DNA of 64,000 nucleotides from NCBI RefSeq assembly GCF_022869825.1, contig NZ_CP094971.1:683501-747500 (forward strand), written 5' to 3'. The stretch is from Clostridium sp. BJN0001 (lineage in GTDB: Bacteria > Bacillota > Clostridia > Clostridiales > Clostridiaceae). The notes under the pieces were generated by a model, which did not search any database, was not told the DNA's origin, and worked only from the letters and a program-made list of their open reading frames with translations. The translations under genes were made by a program, and so were the position numbers. Positions 53,891-63,686 of this stretch are shown piece by piece; within the stretch, counting starts at the first letter, position 1, and each line of letters opens with the position of its first letter.

Positions 53891-54082
53891 ATGATAGAAT
53901 TAACAGGGATGAATAATAAATCATTTATTCTTAATGCAGATCATATTGAAAAAGTTGAGGAAGTACCTGATACAGTGATCACATTGACAAATGGTAAGAA
54001 GTATATTGTACTTGAAAGTGCTGAAGATGTAAAAAATAGAGTTTTAGAATATAAAAATAAAATTTTTACATACAGAATTTAG
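53891..54082 (+). CDS. flbD: FlbD family flagellar protein
   Basis: 63 residues. It begins MIELTGMNNKSFILNADHIEKVEEVPDTVITLTNG and includes the KYIVLESAEDVKNRV segment, diagnostic of the small FlbD (SwrD) family between flgE and motA. In Bacillus subtilis SwrD raises flagellar power. The ATG at 53891 is preceded by AGGGGGAGAG; an upstream TTG at 53864 has no such signal. Confidence 0.9.
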   Translation: MIELTGMNNKSFILNADHIEKVEEVPDTVITLTNGKKYIVLESAEDVKNRVLEYKNKIFTYRI

Positions 54083-54093
54083 GAGGCATATAA

Positions 54094-54909
54094 ATGAAAA
54101 AGACAGATATTTTAACTGCTTTGGGATTATTACTAGGAATTGGACTTATGATGTATGGAATGGGAAGTAATGGAATATCAGACTTAAAACTTTTCTGGGA
54201 TCTTCCATCTGTTGCGATAACACTTGGAGGTTCTATTGCAGCCGTACTTATAATATATCCTATTGATGATTTTAAAAAATTTGGTATACTATTTGGCCAA
54301 GCTTTTAAGGAACCTAAAATATCAAAAATGGAAATAATAACACAGTTTGGAGATTTATCAAGAAAAGCAAGAAAAGAAGGATTACTTTCTCTTGAAGATG
54401 CAATCAATAATTTAGAAGATGCATTTATGAAAAAAGGTCTTCAGATGGTTGTAGATGGAATTGAACCTGACTCTATACGTGAAGTGCTAGAACTTGATAT
54501 AAGTGAGATGGAAGCAAGACATAAAAGTGGAGCTGGAATATTTACTGCATGGGGTGCTTTTGCACCAGGCTTTGGAATGCTCGGAACTTTAATAGGTCTT
54601 ATTCAAATGCTTGGTGGTGGACTTAGTGATTCTGGTGCGATAGCATCTGGTATGAGTAAAGCTCTTATAACTACATATTATGGATCATTAATTGCTAATA
54701 TGCTTGCATCACCTATTGCACAAAATCTTAATAATAAAGGTGCTAAAGAAGTAACTGTAAGGGAAATGATGCTTGAAGGAGTTCTTGCAATTCAATCAGG
54801 TGTTAATCCAAGAATTATTGAAGACAAGCTTATATCATATCTTTCACCAAAGGAAAGACATGAATTTGCAAGTAATGGTGACCGAAATCAAAATGAAGGA
54901 GTTGCTTAA
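54094..54909 (+). CDS. motA: Flagellar motor stator protein MotA
   Basis: 271 residues with four predicted membrane segments (about 7-23, 33-52, 150-170, 185-205). The family motif ARHKSGAGIFTAWGAFAPGFGMLGTLIGLIQML is visible in parts, and the cytoplasmic loop has charged residues for FliG contact. It forms the ion-driven stator with MotB, encoded 3 bases downstream. AGGAGGC precedes the ATG. Coupling ion not assignable by eye. Confidence 0.95.
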   Translation: MKKTDILTALGLLLGIGLMMYGMGSNGISDLKLFWDLPSVAITLGGSIAAVLIIYPIDDFKKFGILFGQAFKEPKISKMEIITQFGDLSRKARKEGLLSLEDAINNLEDAFMKKGLQMVVDGIEPDSIREVLELDISEMEARHKSGAGIFTAWGAFAPGFGMLGTLIGLIQMLGGGLSDSGAIASGMSKALITTYYGSLIANMLASPIAQNLNNKGAKEVTVREMMLEGVLAIQSGVNPRIIEDKLISYLSPKERHEFASNGDRNQNEGVA

Positions 54910-54912
54910 AAT

Positions 54913-55677
54913 ATGGCTAGGAAGAAGAAAAATGAAGGAGGAGGACTTACAGGTAATGAATGGCTTGGAACATATTCAGACTGTGTAACTCTTCTTTTAA
55001 CGTTTTTTATTTTGCTATATTCAATGTCGACAGTAGATTTAAAAAAGACAAGGGCAATATCTAATGCATTTAATGTAATGAATGGAAATCCGTCAACTTC
55101 TATCCTTGAATATGATTCAGATGATGGAAAAGCTCCGATAATAGGCGGTGAAGCTGAGGCAGATTTAGAAGAGAAAGCAAAATATAATACGAATAAAGAA
55201 CAAACTAAAAAGGAAATGTATGAAAATGTAAAACAATATATGGATCAGAATGATTTAAATTCTGCTATGACAGTTTCTATGGATTCAAAAGGTGTTGTAC
55301 TTCAGCTTAGAGATAATGTATTATTTGAATCAGGTCAAGCTGATCTAATACCTTCAAGTATTGCTATATTAGATAAAGTTAATACTTTAATATCAACAAT
55401 GCCAAACAATATTAATATAGAAGGACACACAGATAATGTGCCTATAAGTAGCAGCAGATATCCAAGCAACTGGGAATTATCAAGTGCGAGAGCTACAAGT
55501 GTTCTTAGATATTTTGTAGATGAAAAAGGACAGATACCTCAAAGATTTGCAGTATCTGGATATGGAGAATTCAATCCTATTTGTGAGAATAATAGTGATG
55601 AAAACAGAGCTAAAAATAGAAGAGTTAATATTTTAATTATTTCAGAAAATGAGGAGAGTGAGAGTAGTGGCAGATAA
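54913..55677 (+). CDS. motB: Flagellar motor protein MotB
   Basis: 254 residues. One N-terminal membrane segment contains the ion-binding Asp23 (YSDCVTLLLTFFILLYS). The C-terminal OmpA-like peptidoglycan-binding domain shows VLFESGQADLIPSS, INIEGHTDNVPIS, YPSNWELSSARA, and NRAKNRRVNILII. It anchors the stator. The gene's end overlaps the fliL start. Confidence 0.95.
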   Translation: MARKKKNEGGGLTGNEWLGTYSDCVTLLLTFFILLYSMSTVDLKKTRAISNAFNVMNGNPSTSILEYDSDDGKAPIIGGEAEADLEEKAKYNTNKEQTKKEMYENVKQYMDQNDLNSAMTVSMDSKGVVLQLRDNVLFESGQADLIPSSIAILDKVNTLISTMPNNINIEGHTDNVPISSSRYPSNWELSSARATSVLRYFVDEKGQIPQRFAVSGYGEFNPICENNSDENRAKNRRVNILIISENEESESSGR

Positions 55678-56149
55678 TGTTGAAAAAGGGAAAGAAAAAA
55701 AAGGTAAAAGCAAGATACTTTTTGTATTGATGTTTTTACTCGGATTACTTGTTGTTGCGGGAGTAACATTTGGAGCAACTTATATGATATTTGCAAATTC
55801 AGGTTCGTCTTCAAGTGAAAAGGCAGTTCCTAATAATGTATATGTAGACCTTGGAGAAAATACTGTAAATTTATTAGATGAGAATAGTAAAAGGTATGCT
55901 AAATTTCAGGTCTCTGTAGGATATAATTCAGATGATAAATCTAATAAAAAACTTCCAGATGAATTAAAAAATAACATAGCAGTAGTAAAAGATGCTGTTA
56001 CATTTTATATGAAGAGTAAGAATGCGGATTTTGTCCTTGATCCTTCAAATGAAGAAGAAATGAAAAAAGATATGATTACATCAATAAATAAACAGCTTAC
56101 TAAAGGAAGAATAGATGATGTAAAGTTTAGCAATTTAATTGTACAGTAA
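55667..56149 (+). CDS. fliL: Flagellar basal body-associated protein FliL
   Basis: 160 residues from GTG: a short Lys-rich cytoplasmic start, one membrane segment (about 15-40, FVLMFLLGLLVVAGVTF), then the FliL periplasmic domain (VYVDLGENTVNLLDENSKRYAKFQVSVGY and C-terminal LTKGRIDDVKFSNLIVQ). It supports stator function. The start was placed at 55667, 10 bases after GAGGAG, since an ATG at 55649 precedes that site. It overlaps motB by 11 bases. Confidence 0.9.
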   Translation: MADNVEKGKEKKGKSKILFVLMFLLGLLVVAGVTFGATYMIFANSGSSSSEKAVPNNVYVDLGENTVNLLDENSKRYAKFQVSVGYNSDDKSNKKLPDELKNNIAVVKDAVTFYMKSKNADFVLDPSNEEEMKKDMITSINKQLTKGRIDDVKFSNLIVQ

Positions 56150-56162
56150 GTAAGGTAAGATT

Positions 56163-56549
56163 ATGAACTTTGAAATTTTTATGATGTGTTTTAAATTAAT
56201 AGTTGCACTTATAATAACACTTATTCTTATCTATGCTATGTCAAAAGCTATTGGAAAAGGTGCTATAAAATTTAATGGTTATAGACATATGGAAATTTTA
56301 GAAAGAATGCAGATTACTAAAGAATGTACATTATTAATTGTAAAAATTCAAGATAAAGGATGTGTACTTGCAGCATCGCATGCAGGTATAGAAAAATTAT
56401 ATGAGCTTTCTGAAGAAGAAGTTAAAAATATAGAAAAAGACAAAGAAAAAATAAAGCAAGATGATATTGTATTTAAAATTTTTAATGAATTTGGGCAGAA
56501 GGACAGTAAGATTATTACTAAGTTTAAGAAAAAAGGACCAAAAGAATGA
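56163..56549 (+). CDS. fliO: Flagellar export apparatus protein FliO
   Basis: 128 residues: one N-terminal membrane segment (about 5-27), then a cytoplasmic FliO domain with MEILERMQITKECTLLIVKIQDKGCVLAASHAGIEKL. FliO helps assemble the FliP ring. Identification rests on domain pattern and on position directly before fliP, which it overlaps by 4 bases (ATGA). Confidence 0.88.
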   Translation: MNFEIFMMCFKLIVALIITLILIYAMSKAIGKGAIKFNGYRHMEILERMQITKECTLLIVKIQDKGCVLAASHAGIEKLYELSEEEVKNIEKDKEKIKQDDIVFKIFNEFGQKDSKIITKFKKKGPKE

Positions 56550-57334
56550 ATATTAAAAGAAAAAAAGTATTTTTAACTATATTTTTATCATTTGTATTTA
56601 TAATGATTATTCCTAAAAGCGTATATGCATCTGTAAATAATGCAGGAGTTATGCCAAATGTTAATGTTTCACTTGGAAATGGTGCAAATATGAATCCAAA
56701 TGATTATGTATCTAATATAAAGATATTAGTATTCTTTACAATACTTGCAGTTTTGCCTTCAATAATAATAATGATGACATCTTTTACTCGAATTGTAGTT
56801 GTTCTTTCATTCTTAAAGACTGCTATGGGAGTTCAGCAGGCAATACCAACACAAATTTTAACAGGACTTTCTATATTTTTAACATTATTTATAATGACTC
56901 CTGTATATAATGTGGCAAATAAAGATGCTATAATTCCTTATCTTAATAATGAAATAACTCAACAGGAAGCTATACAAAAAGCTGGAAAACCGCTTAAAGA
57001 ATTTATGCTTAAACAAACGAGAGATAAAGATCTTAAGCTTTTTGTTGATATAAGTGATATAGAAAATAAGGATAATTTAGATAGAGATAATATTCCATTT
57101 ACAGTAGTTATTCCTGCATTTGCAATAAGTGAATTAAATACAGCTTTTCAAATTGGATTTATGATATATCTTCCGTTTCTAGTAATAGATATGGTTGTGG
57201 CGAGTGTACTTATGTCAATGGGTATGTTCATGCTGCCACCTACTATGGTATCACTTCCGTTTAAGCTTATTTTATTCGTAATGGTTGATGGATGGAGTCT
57301 TCTAGTTTCATCATTAGTACAGAGTTTTGTTTAG
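56546..57334 (+). CDS. fliP: Flagellar type III export gate protein FliP
   Basis: 262 residues with a cleavable-looking signal peptide (KKVFLTIFLSFVFIMI, Ala-Ser near residue 29). It then has SIIIMMTSFTRIVVVLSFLKTAMG, PTQILTGLSIFLTLFIM, and MVVASVLMSMGMFMLPPTMVSLPFKL, all FliP signatures. It forms the core of the export gate with FliQ and FliR. Confidence 0.97.
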   Translation: MNIKRKKVFLTIFLSFVFIMIIPKSVYASVNNAGVMPNVNVSLGNGANMNPNDYVSNIKILVFFTILAVLPSIIIMMTSFTRIVVVLSFLKTAMGVQQAIPTQILTGLSIFLTLFIMTPVYNVANKDAIIPYLNNEITQQEAIQKAGKPLKEFMLKQTRDKDLKLFVDISDIENKDNLDRDNIPFTVVIPAFAISELNTAFQIGFMIYLPFLVIDMVVASVLMSMGMFMLPPTMVSLPFKLILFVMVDGWSLLVSSLVQSFV

Positions 57335-57343
57335 GAGGATACT

Positions 57344-57613
57344 ATGTCACAGACAATGTTAAATGCTATAGTAAAAGATACAATTGTAACAGCTGCAAAA
57401 GTTGCAGGACCACTTCTTCTTGTTGTTCTTCTTGTCGGACTTATTATAAGTATCCTTCAAGCAACTACTCAGATTCAAGAGCAGACTTTAACTTTTGTAC
57501 CAAAGCTTATAGTTACAGCTATAGTAGGAATTTTTTTGGGAAGTTGGATGCTTCAGACACTTATTTCATTTACACAGAGAATATTTGAATACATAGCTAA
57601 TATTACAACGTAG
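57344..57613 (+). CDS. fliQ: Flagellar export gate protein FliQ
   Basis: 89 residues with two membrane helices. VAGPLLLVVLLVGLIISILQATTQIQEQTLTFVPKL, seen in parts, is the FliQ signature. AGGAGG precedes the ATG. It lies between fliP and the fliR-flhB fusion. Confidence 0.96.
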   Translation: MSQTMLNAIVKDTIVTAAKVAGPLLLVVLLVGLIISILQATTQIQEQTLTFVPKLIVTAIVGIFLGSWMLQTLISFTQRIFEYIANITT

Positions 57614-57627
57614 AAAGGGGTATATAA

Positions 57628-59466
57628 ATGGTAGATTCTACTTATTTTTTAGCCCTGTTTCTAATTTTTTTAAGGCTGACATCATATTTTATTGTTGTCG
57701 ATGTATTTTTTCCAAGTGGAACACCAAAAGTATTAAAAGGAGTACTTGGAATTATAATAGCATATGGAATAATAGGTGGAGTAGATGCATCAGTTGTAAA
57801 CTCTATAAATAGTAATTATCTTCTAATATTTTCAGCAGTAAGTGAAATACTTAGCGGTCTTATTTTAGGATTTTTAACTAATATAATTTTCCTTTCTGTT
57901 AAATTTGCAGGAGGTTGGATGGATATACATGCTGGATTTTCCATGGTAAGTGTACTTGATCCAACTACACAGATGAATTCTACACTTCTTGGAAATTTTT
58001 CGTATATGATTGCAATGATGATTTTCTTTATTGTAGATGGACAGGAAATTGTTTTAGGACTTCTTGCAAAATCTTTTGAAATAGTTCCTTTAGGACATAC
58101 GATAGTTTATAGTGAAACTCTTTCAGCAATAATAAAAACTATTTTTCATTTTTTCGCACTTGGAATGGAAATCGCGATACCTGTTGTACTTATTATCGTA
58201 ATGATAGATGTATGTCTTGGACTTATATCACGAACAGTTCCTACAATACCAATAATGATATTTGGTATGCCAATTAAAAATGCATTAGGTCTTGTAACAT
58301 TTTTAATTATAATGCCGCTTATTACAAAAATAGTAAGTTCAGCTATATATGGTTTACCTCAGTTATTTGAAAATCTTGTAAAAGTCATACCAGCAGCTGG
58401 TTTTATGTGTATATTTGCTGATGCAGATAAGACAGAAGAGGCAACACCTAAGAAATTATCAGATGCAAGAAAAAAAGGACAGCTTCCTAGAAGTAAGGAT
58501 GTAAATGTTGCGATTACAATGCTTGCATGTACACTTTTAATTTTGGTATTATGGGATAGCCTTACGAATGGATTTAAAGATGTAATAATATATTTCTTAA
58601 GATTACCAGCACTTAATAATTTTAATATTCATACTTTAGGATATTTAAGTCTTTTTGTAATTTATAAAACAGCTGTTATTTTACTTCCGTTTGCATTATC
58701 AATAATGGTTGCAGGAGTATTTGCTAGTTTTCTTCAGACAGGTTTTTTACTTACTAAAGAACCAATTAAGCCTTCTTTAGGAAAATTAAATCCAATATCT
58801 GGATTTAAAAATATGTTTTCTAAAAAAAGCATTGTTGATCTATTAAAAAATTCAATAGTAATTACTATAGTAACTTTAATAGCGTATAAGTATATCAAAA
58901 AAAATTATTTAAATATACTTAATCTTGTAAATTTATATCTTCCAGATATGGGAATTCAAATAAGAAATTTAGTAGTGGGTATATTTTCTCAAATATGCAT
59001 AGTTCTTGTAGTTATAGCAGCTATTGATTATTTCCTTCAAAGAAAGATGTTCTCTAAAGATATGAAGATGACAAAACAGGAAATAAAAGATGAATATAAA
59101 GAACAAGAAGGAGATCCACAGATTAAAGGAAAGATAAAGCAGAAGCAAAGAGAAATAAGCAGACGAAGAATGATGAATGCTGTTGCAGATGCTACTGTTG
59201 TTGTAACAAATCCTACTCATATAGCAATTGCTTTAAAGTATGAAGAAAAAGGTAAAATGGAAGCTCCAAAAGTTGTAGCTAAAGGTGCTGATTACATAGC
59301 ACTTAAAATAAAGGAAAAAGCAAAAGAAAATGATGTACCTATTGTTGAAAATAAACCACTTGCACGGCTTATGTACAAGCAGGTGGAATTAAACAAGGAA
59401 ATACCAGAAGATATGTATCAGGCAGTTGCAGAAATTTTGGCTGTTGTAATGAAAATTAAAAAGTAG
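57628..59466 (+). CDS. fliR-flhB: Fused flagellar export proteins FliR-FlhB
   Basis: 612 residues joining two normally separate proteins. FliR covers about 1-262 (LILGFLTNIIFLSVKFAGGWMDIHAGFSM) and FlhB about 264-612, starting DADKTEEATPKKLSDARKKGQLPRS. The autocleavage motif Asn528-Pro-Thr-His531 of FlhB is intact. No stop or internal ribosome binding site separates the two. FliR-FlhB fusions are known in clostridia and give a fixed 1:1 gate-to-switch ratio. Confidence 0.96.
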   Translation: MVDSTYFLALFLIFLRLTSYFIVVDVFFPSGTPKVLKGVLGIIIAYGIIGGVDASVVNSINSNYLLIFSAVSEILSGLILGFLTNIIFLSVKFAGGWMDIHAGFSMVSVLDPTTQMNSTLLGNFSYMIAMMIFFIVDGQEIVLGLLAKSFEIVPLGHTIVYSETLSAIIKTIFHFFALGMEIAIPVVLIIVMIDVCLGLISRTVPTIPIMIFGMPIKNALGLVTFLIIMPLITKIVSSAIYGLPQLFENLVKVIPAAGFMCIFADADKTEEATPKKLSDARKKGQLPRSKDVNVAITMLACTLLILVLWDSLTNGFKDVIIYFLRLPALNNFNIHTLGYLSLFVIYKTAVILLPFALSIMVAGVFASFLQTGFLLTKEPIKPSLGKLNPISGFKNMFSKKSIVDLLKNSIVITIVTLIAYKYIKKNYLNILNLVNLYLPDMGIQIRNLVVGIFSQICIVLVVIAAIDYFLQRKMFSKDMKMTKQEIKDEYKEQEGDPQIKGKIKQKQREISRRRMMNAVADATVVVTNPTHIAIALKYEEKGKMEAPKVVAKGADYIALKIKEKAKENDVPIVENKPLARLMYKQVELNKEIPEDMYQAVAEILAVVMKIKK

Positions 59467-59480
59467 AAAAGGTGATTTGA

Positions 59481-61547
59481 TTGGAATTTAGTTTAAGAAA
59501 ACTTGATATAAAAAATAATTTAGATGTAATAGTAGCATTTGGAGTAATTTTTATTGTTATTATGATAATTATACCGCTTCCAAAAGCTATGCTTGATGTA
59601 CTTTTAGCATTTAATATAACCCTTTCTATAGTAATACTTCTTATAACAATGTTCACTACAAGTGTTCTTCAGTTATCAATATTCCCATCTCTTTTACTTG
59701 TAACTACATTGTTTAGGCTTGCTTTAAATGTATCGTCCACAAGACTTATTTTATCAGAAGCAGATGCAGGAACTATTATTACAGCATTTGGTGAATTCGT
59801 TGTAAATGGAAATTACTTAGTTGGAATAATTATATTCTTAATAATTGTTATTATTCAGTTTATGGTAATTACAAATGGTGCTGGAAGAGTTGCTGAAGTA
59901 TCTGCAAGATTCACACTTGATGCTATGCCTGGAAAACAAATGGCAATTGATGCGGATTTAAATTCAGGTATGATAGATGATGTAATGGCAAAAAAGAGAA
60001 GACAAGATTTGCAGACAGAAGCAGATTTTTATGGTTCTATGGATGGTGCGTCAAAGTTTGTAAAAGGTGATGCTATTGCAGGATTATTAATAACAGTTAT
60101 AAATATAATTGCAGGAATTGCAATAGGTGTTTTAGTAAAGAATATGGATGTTGCAAAAGCTGCACAGACATATGTAAGATTAACAGTCGGAGATGGGCTT
60201 GTAAGCCAGATCCCTGCACTTTTAATCTCTACTGCATCAGGTATTATAGTAACACGTTCAGGAAATTCTGAAAGCTTTGGTAAAACATTTCAAAAGCAGC
60301 TTACAGGATTCCCTATTGCTACAGGAATTGCAAGTGTTATAATGCTATTTATTTCAATAATACCTAATATGCCTATGTTCCCATTTTTAGTTGCATCAGT
60401 TGCAATGGGAATACTTACATATTTTCTTATTAAAGATGAAAAGGAAAAGAATGCTCCAAAAGAAGTTTCAGAAGAAGAAAAGATTATGGCAAAAGAAAAG
60501 AAAGAGCCTGAAAATGTAATGAATCTTATATCTGTTGAACCTATGGAAGTTGAAATAGGGTATGGACTTATTCCGCTTGCAGATGAAGCTACAGGTGGAG
60601 ATCTTCTTCAGAGAATAGCATCTGTAAGAAGGCAGTGTGCTATTGAGATGGGTATAGTTGTTCAGCCTATAAGAATTCGTGATAATCTTCAGCTTAAAAC
60701 TAATGAATATGTTATTAAAATAAGAGGTACAGTAATAGCATCATCAGAGCTTATGCCAAATATGCTTTTATGTATGGACCCTACAGGTGAACATTCTGAT
60801 ATTCCTGGAATAAAAACAATAGAACCTACGTTTAAACTTGAAGCTGTTTGGATTAATAAGGATCAAAGAGAAGACGCTGAGATTAAAGGATTAACAGTAG
60901 TTGATCCTACAACTGTAATGGTAACACATCTTACAGAGACAATTAAAAATCATTCATTTGAATTACTTGGGCGTCAGGAAGTTAAGCTTATTGTTGATAA
61001 TATGAAAGAAAAATATAGTGCAGTAGTTGAAGAGCTTATTCCGGATCTTTTAACTATTGGAGAACTTCAAAAAGTACTTCAAAATCTTTTAAAAGAAAAA
61101 GTTCCAATAAAAGATATGGTGACAATAATGGAATCACTTGCAGATAATGCAAGAAATACAAGAGATATTGAAGTACTTACTGAGTATGTAAGATATTCTC
61201 TTGCAAGAACTATATGTAATCAGATAGTAGATGAAGATAGAAAAGTAACAGTTGTCACATTAGATCCTTCAATTGAAAAAATTATAGGCTCTAATATACA
61301 AAAGACAGTTCAGGGTTCATTCCCTACAATAGATCCAGATACTACAACTAAGATTCTTCAGAGTATTAAAGATACTATTGAAAGAGTTAATTTCTATAAT
61401 AATCAGCCGGTCATACTTGTATCACCTAATATAAGATTAGTATTTAGAAAACTTATAGAAATGGTATTCCCTCAAGTTATGGTAATTTCATTAAATGAAG
61501 TACCAAACGATGTTCAAATAAATAGTGAAGGAGTTGTTACCGTATAA
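59481..61547 (+). CDS. flhA: Flagellar export gate protein FlhA
   Basis: 688 residues from a TTG start with AAAAGGTGAT 4 bases upstream. The N-terminal membrane part has about eight segments and the FHIPEP-like motif region (FPSLLLVTTLFRLALNVSSTRLIL; DALPGKQMAIDADLN type sequence DAMPGKQMAIDADLN). The cytoplasmic domain (about 350-688) binds chaperone-substrate complexes. It is the motor of the export gate. flhF starts one base after its stop. Confidence 0.96.
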   Translation: MEFSLRKLDIKNNLDVIVAFGVIFIVIMIIIPLPKAMLDVLLAFNITLSIVILLITMFTTSVLQLSIFPSLLLVTTLFRLALNVSSTRLILSEADAGTIITAFGEFVVNGNYLVGIIIFLIIVIIQFMVITNGAGRVAEVSARFTLDAMPGKQMAIDADLNSGMIDDVMAKKRRQDLQTEADFYGSMDGASKFVKGDAIAGLLITVINIIAGIAIGVLVKNMDVAKAAQTYVRLTVGDGLVSQIPALLISTASGIIVTRSGNSESFGKTFQKQLTGFPIATGIASVIMLFISIIPNMPMFPFLVASVAMGILTYFLIKDEKEKNAPKEVSEEEKIMAKEKKEPENVMNLISVEPMEVEIGYGLIPLADEATGGDLLQRIASVRRQCAIEMGIVVQPIRIRDNLQLKTNEYVIKIRGTVIASSELMPNMLLCMDPTGEHSDIPGIKTIEPTFKLEAVWINKDQREDAEIKGLTVVDPTTVMVTHLTETIKNHSFELLGRQEVKLIVDNMKEKYSAVVEELIPDLLTIGELQKVLQNLLKEKVPIKDMVTIMESLADNARNTRDIEVLTEYVRYSLARTICNQIVDEDRKVTVVTLDPSIEKIIGSNIQKTVQGSFPTIDPDTTTKILQSIKDTIERVNFYNNQPVILVSPNIRLVFRKLIEMVFPQVMVISLNEVPNDVQINSEGVVTV

Positions 61548-61548
61548 T

Positions 61549-62829
61549 ATGATTATAAAGAAATATGTTGCAAATGAAATGAATGAAGCAATGCTTAAGA
61601 TAAGAAGTGAACTAGGAAAAGACGCAGTTATAATAAGTCAGAGAAAGATTAGAAAAAAAGGAATAAAAGGTATCTTTGGAGGAAAATTAATTGAAGTAAC
61701 AGCTGCCGTTGAAAATTCTAATAAAGAAAAGAAAAAGAAGTATCAGTTTAAAGCAGCTAGTGATAAAGAATTTGAAGATTCAGTACTTAATTTTCAAAAA
61801 ATAATGAAAAATAATTTTTCAAAAAATGACGAGGAAGAGATAGCTAAAGAAAAAGAAAAATCTGATTTTGAAAAAATGATTGAAAAGCATAATAATAAAG
61901 CAATAAAAGAAACTACAGAAAAAAAAGAAATAACTGCTAAAAATGATGATAAGTCTCAATCTTACATAGAGTCGGTACATAAAGAAGTTAGTGAAATAAA
62001 GGATCTTCTAAATAAAGCTATAGTTGAGAAAAATAGCAATCAAATTAAATCTGAAGATAAAGATGAAAATAATTCTCTTTATAAAGAATTTCAGAAGCTT
62101 GATATTGATGAAGAATATATTAATGATTTAATTGATAAAGTAAAAAATATTAAGGAAAATTCTGAAGAAAAAAAAGATCCTAAAGAGATATTAAGTGAAG
62201 CTTTAAAAGAAGATATAAATATATCATCTGATGATTTAGAAGGAAATGTAGTGCTTGTTGGACCTACAGGTGTTGGAAAGACAACAACAATAGCAAAACT
62301 TGCAGGAAGACTTTCTTTAGTAGAAAAAAAGAGAGTTGGTCTTATAACAGTTGATACTTATAGAATTGGAGCAGTAGATCAGCTTAAAACTTATGCTGAG
62401 ATAATGAACATACCATTTGAAGTTGTTATAACTGCAAAAGAGATGGAACAGGCTGTAGAGAAGATGTCAAATCTTGATGTTGTTTTAATAGATACAACTG
62501 GAAGAAGCAGCAAAAATATTATGCAGATATCAGAACTTCGTACATTTATTACAAAAACTAATCCTTCAAAAGTTGAAATGGTAATAAGTTCTACAACTAA
62601 AAATAGTGATATTAAATCAATACTTAAAGGTTACGAAAAACTTGATTATAACAACATAATCATAACAAAATTAGATGAAACTACCACATATGGATGTATA
62701 TATAATATATGTAAGGAAGCTGAAAAACCTATACAGTATATGACAATAGGTCAAAATGTTCCTGATGATATGAAAGTACCAGAAAAAGATGAAATTATTC
62801 GTTTAATATTAGGAGAAGAAACAATATGA
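61549..62829 (+). CDS. flhF: Flagellar SRP-like GTPase FlhF
   Basis: 426 residues. It begins MIIKKYVANEMNEAMLKIRSEL, continues through a Lys/Glu-rich B domain (about 70-190), and ends with the NG GTPase domain: VVLVGPTGVGKTTTIAKLAG (about 233-250), GLITVDTYRIGAVDQL, DVVLIDTTGRS, and ITKLDETTTYG. It sets flagellar position or number. The ATG at 61549 gives the canonical start; a GTG at 61525 lies inside flhA. No strong ribosome binding site, so coupling to flhA is likely. Confidence 0.93.
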   Translation: MIIKKYVANEMNEAMLKIRSELGKDAVIISQRKIRKKGIKGIFGGKLIEVTAAVENSNKEKKKKYQFKAASDKEFEDSVLNFQKIMKNNFSKNDEEEIAKEKEKSDFEKMIEKHNNKAIKETTEKKEITAKNDDKSQSYIESVHKEVSEIKDLLNKAIVEKNSNQIKSEDKDENNSLYKEFQKLDIDEEYINDLIDKVKNIKENSEEKKDPKEILSEALKEDINISSDDLEGNVVLVGPTGVGKTTTIAKLAGRLSLVEKKRVGLITVDTYRIGAVDQLKTYAEIMNIPFEVVITAKEMEQAVEKMSNLDVVLIDTTGRSSKNIMQISELRTFITKTNPSKVEMVISSTTKNSDIKSILKGYEKLDYNNIIITKLDETTTYGCIYNICKEAEKPIQYMTIGQNVPDDMKVPEKDEIIRLILGEETI

Positions 62830-63671
62830 TAGATCAGGCAGAATCATTAAGAAAATTGGCTAAAGAGGATAAAAAAAGAGCAAAAGTAATTACAGTAACT
62901 TCTGGAAAAGGTGGAGTTGGAAAAAGCAATTTTGTTGTTAATCTTGCCATATCTCTTCAGAAAAAAGGAAAAAATGTTTTAATTTTTGATGCTGACCTAG
63001 GAATGGGGAATGATGATGTATTAATGGGACTTTACCCACAATATAATATTTTCGATGCAATATTTACTAATATGGATATAAAAGATATAATAATAGAGGG
63101 CCCTGAAGGTATAAATCTTGTGCCGGCTGGTTCTGGTCTTAATAAAGCCATGCAGCTAAAACCGGAACAAAGAGATGAATTTCTTAAGAAACTTGATGTT
63201 TTAGATGATTACGATTATATATTGATGGATACAGGAGCAGGAGTCAATAAAGATGTACTTGAATTTATTAAAGCATCTGAAAAACTTATTGTAATTACTA
63301 CTCCTGAACCTACTTCAATTACTGATGCATATAGTCTTATAAAAGCTACTGATTATTTTAAACTTAAAACTTCTGCTGATATTATAGTAAATAAGTCTTT
63401 TTCGTATAAAGAAGCTTTAGATACCTTTTCTAAACTCAATAGAACGATAGAACGATTTCTAAATATTAAAGTGAATTATTTAGGAGCAATTTCAGATGAT
63501 AAAAAGCTTGTAATGAGTGTTAGAGCGCAAAGACCTTTTATTATGTCTTATCCACAGTGTGAAGCATCAAAAGATATCGATAACATTTCAAATAAGATAC
63601 TAGGATTGCAATCAGAAAATACACAAGGGGCTAGAGGTGTTTTTAGAAAATTATTTAATATTTTTTCATAA
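62826..63671 (+). CDS. flhG: MinD-like ATPase FlhG (FleN/YlxH)
   Basis: 281 residues. The deviant Walker A VTSGKGGVGKSN (about 24-35), the switch region LIFDADLGMGNDDVL, and LMDTGAGVNKD identify FlhG. The N-terminal DQAESLRKLAKED helix is the FlhF-activating motif (with the conserved Gln-Ala-x2-Leu). It controls flagellar number with FlhF. The start overlaps flhF by 4 bases (ATGA). Confidence 0.94.
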   Translation: MIDQAESLRKLAKEDKKRAKVITVTSGKGGVGKSNFVVNLAISLQKKGKNVLIFDADLGMGNDDVLMGLYPQYNIFDAIFTNMDIKDIIIEGPEGINLVPAGSGLNKAMQLKPEQRDEFLKKLDVLDDYDYILMDTGAGVNKDVLEFIKASEKLIVITTPEPTSITDAYSLIKATDYFKLKTSADIIVNKSFSYKEALDTFSKLNRTIERFLNIKVNYLGAISDDKKLVMSVRAQRPFIMSYPQCEASKDIDNISNKILGLQSENTQGARGVFRKLFNIFS

Positions 63672-63686
63672 TCTTAGGAGGCAAAA

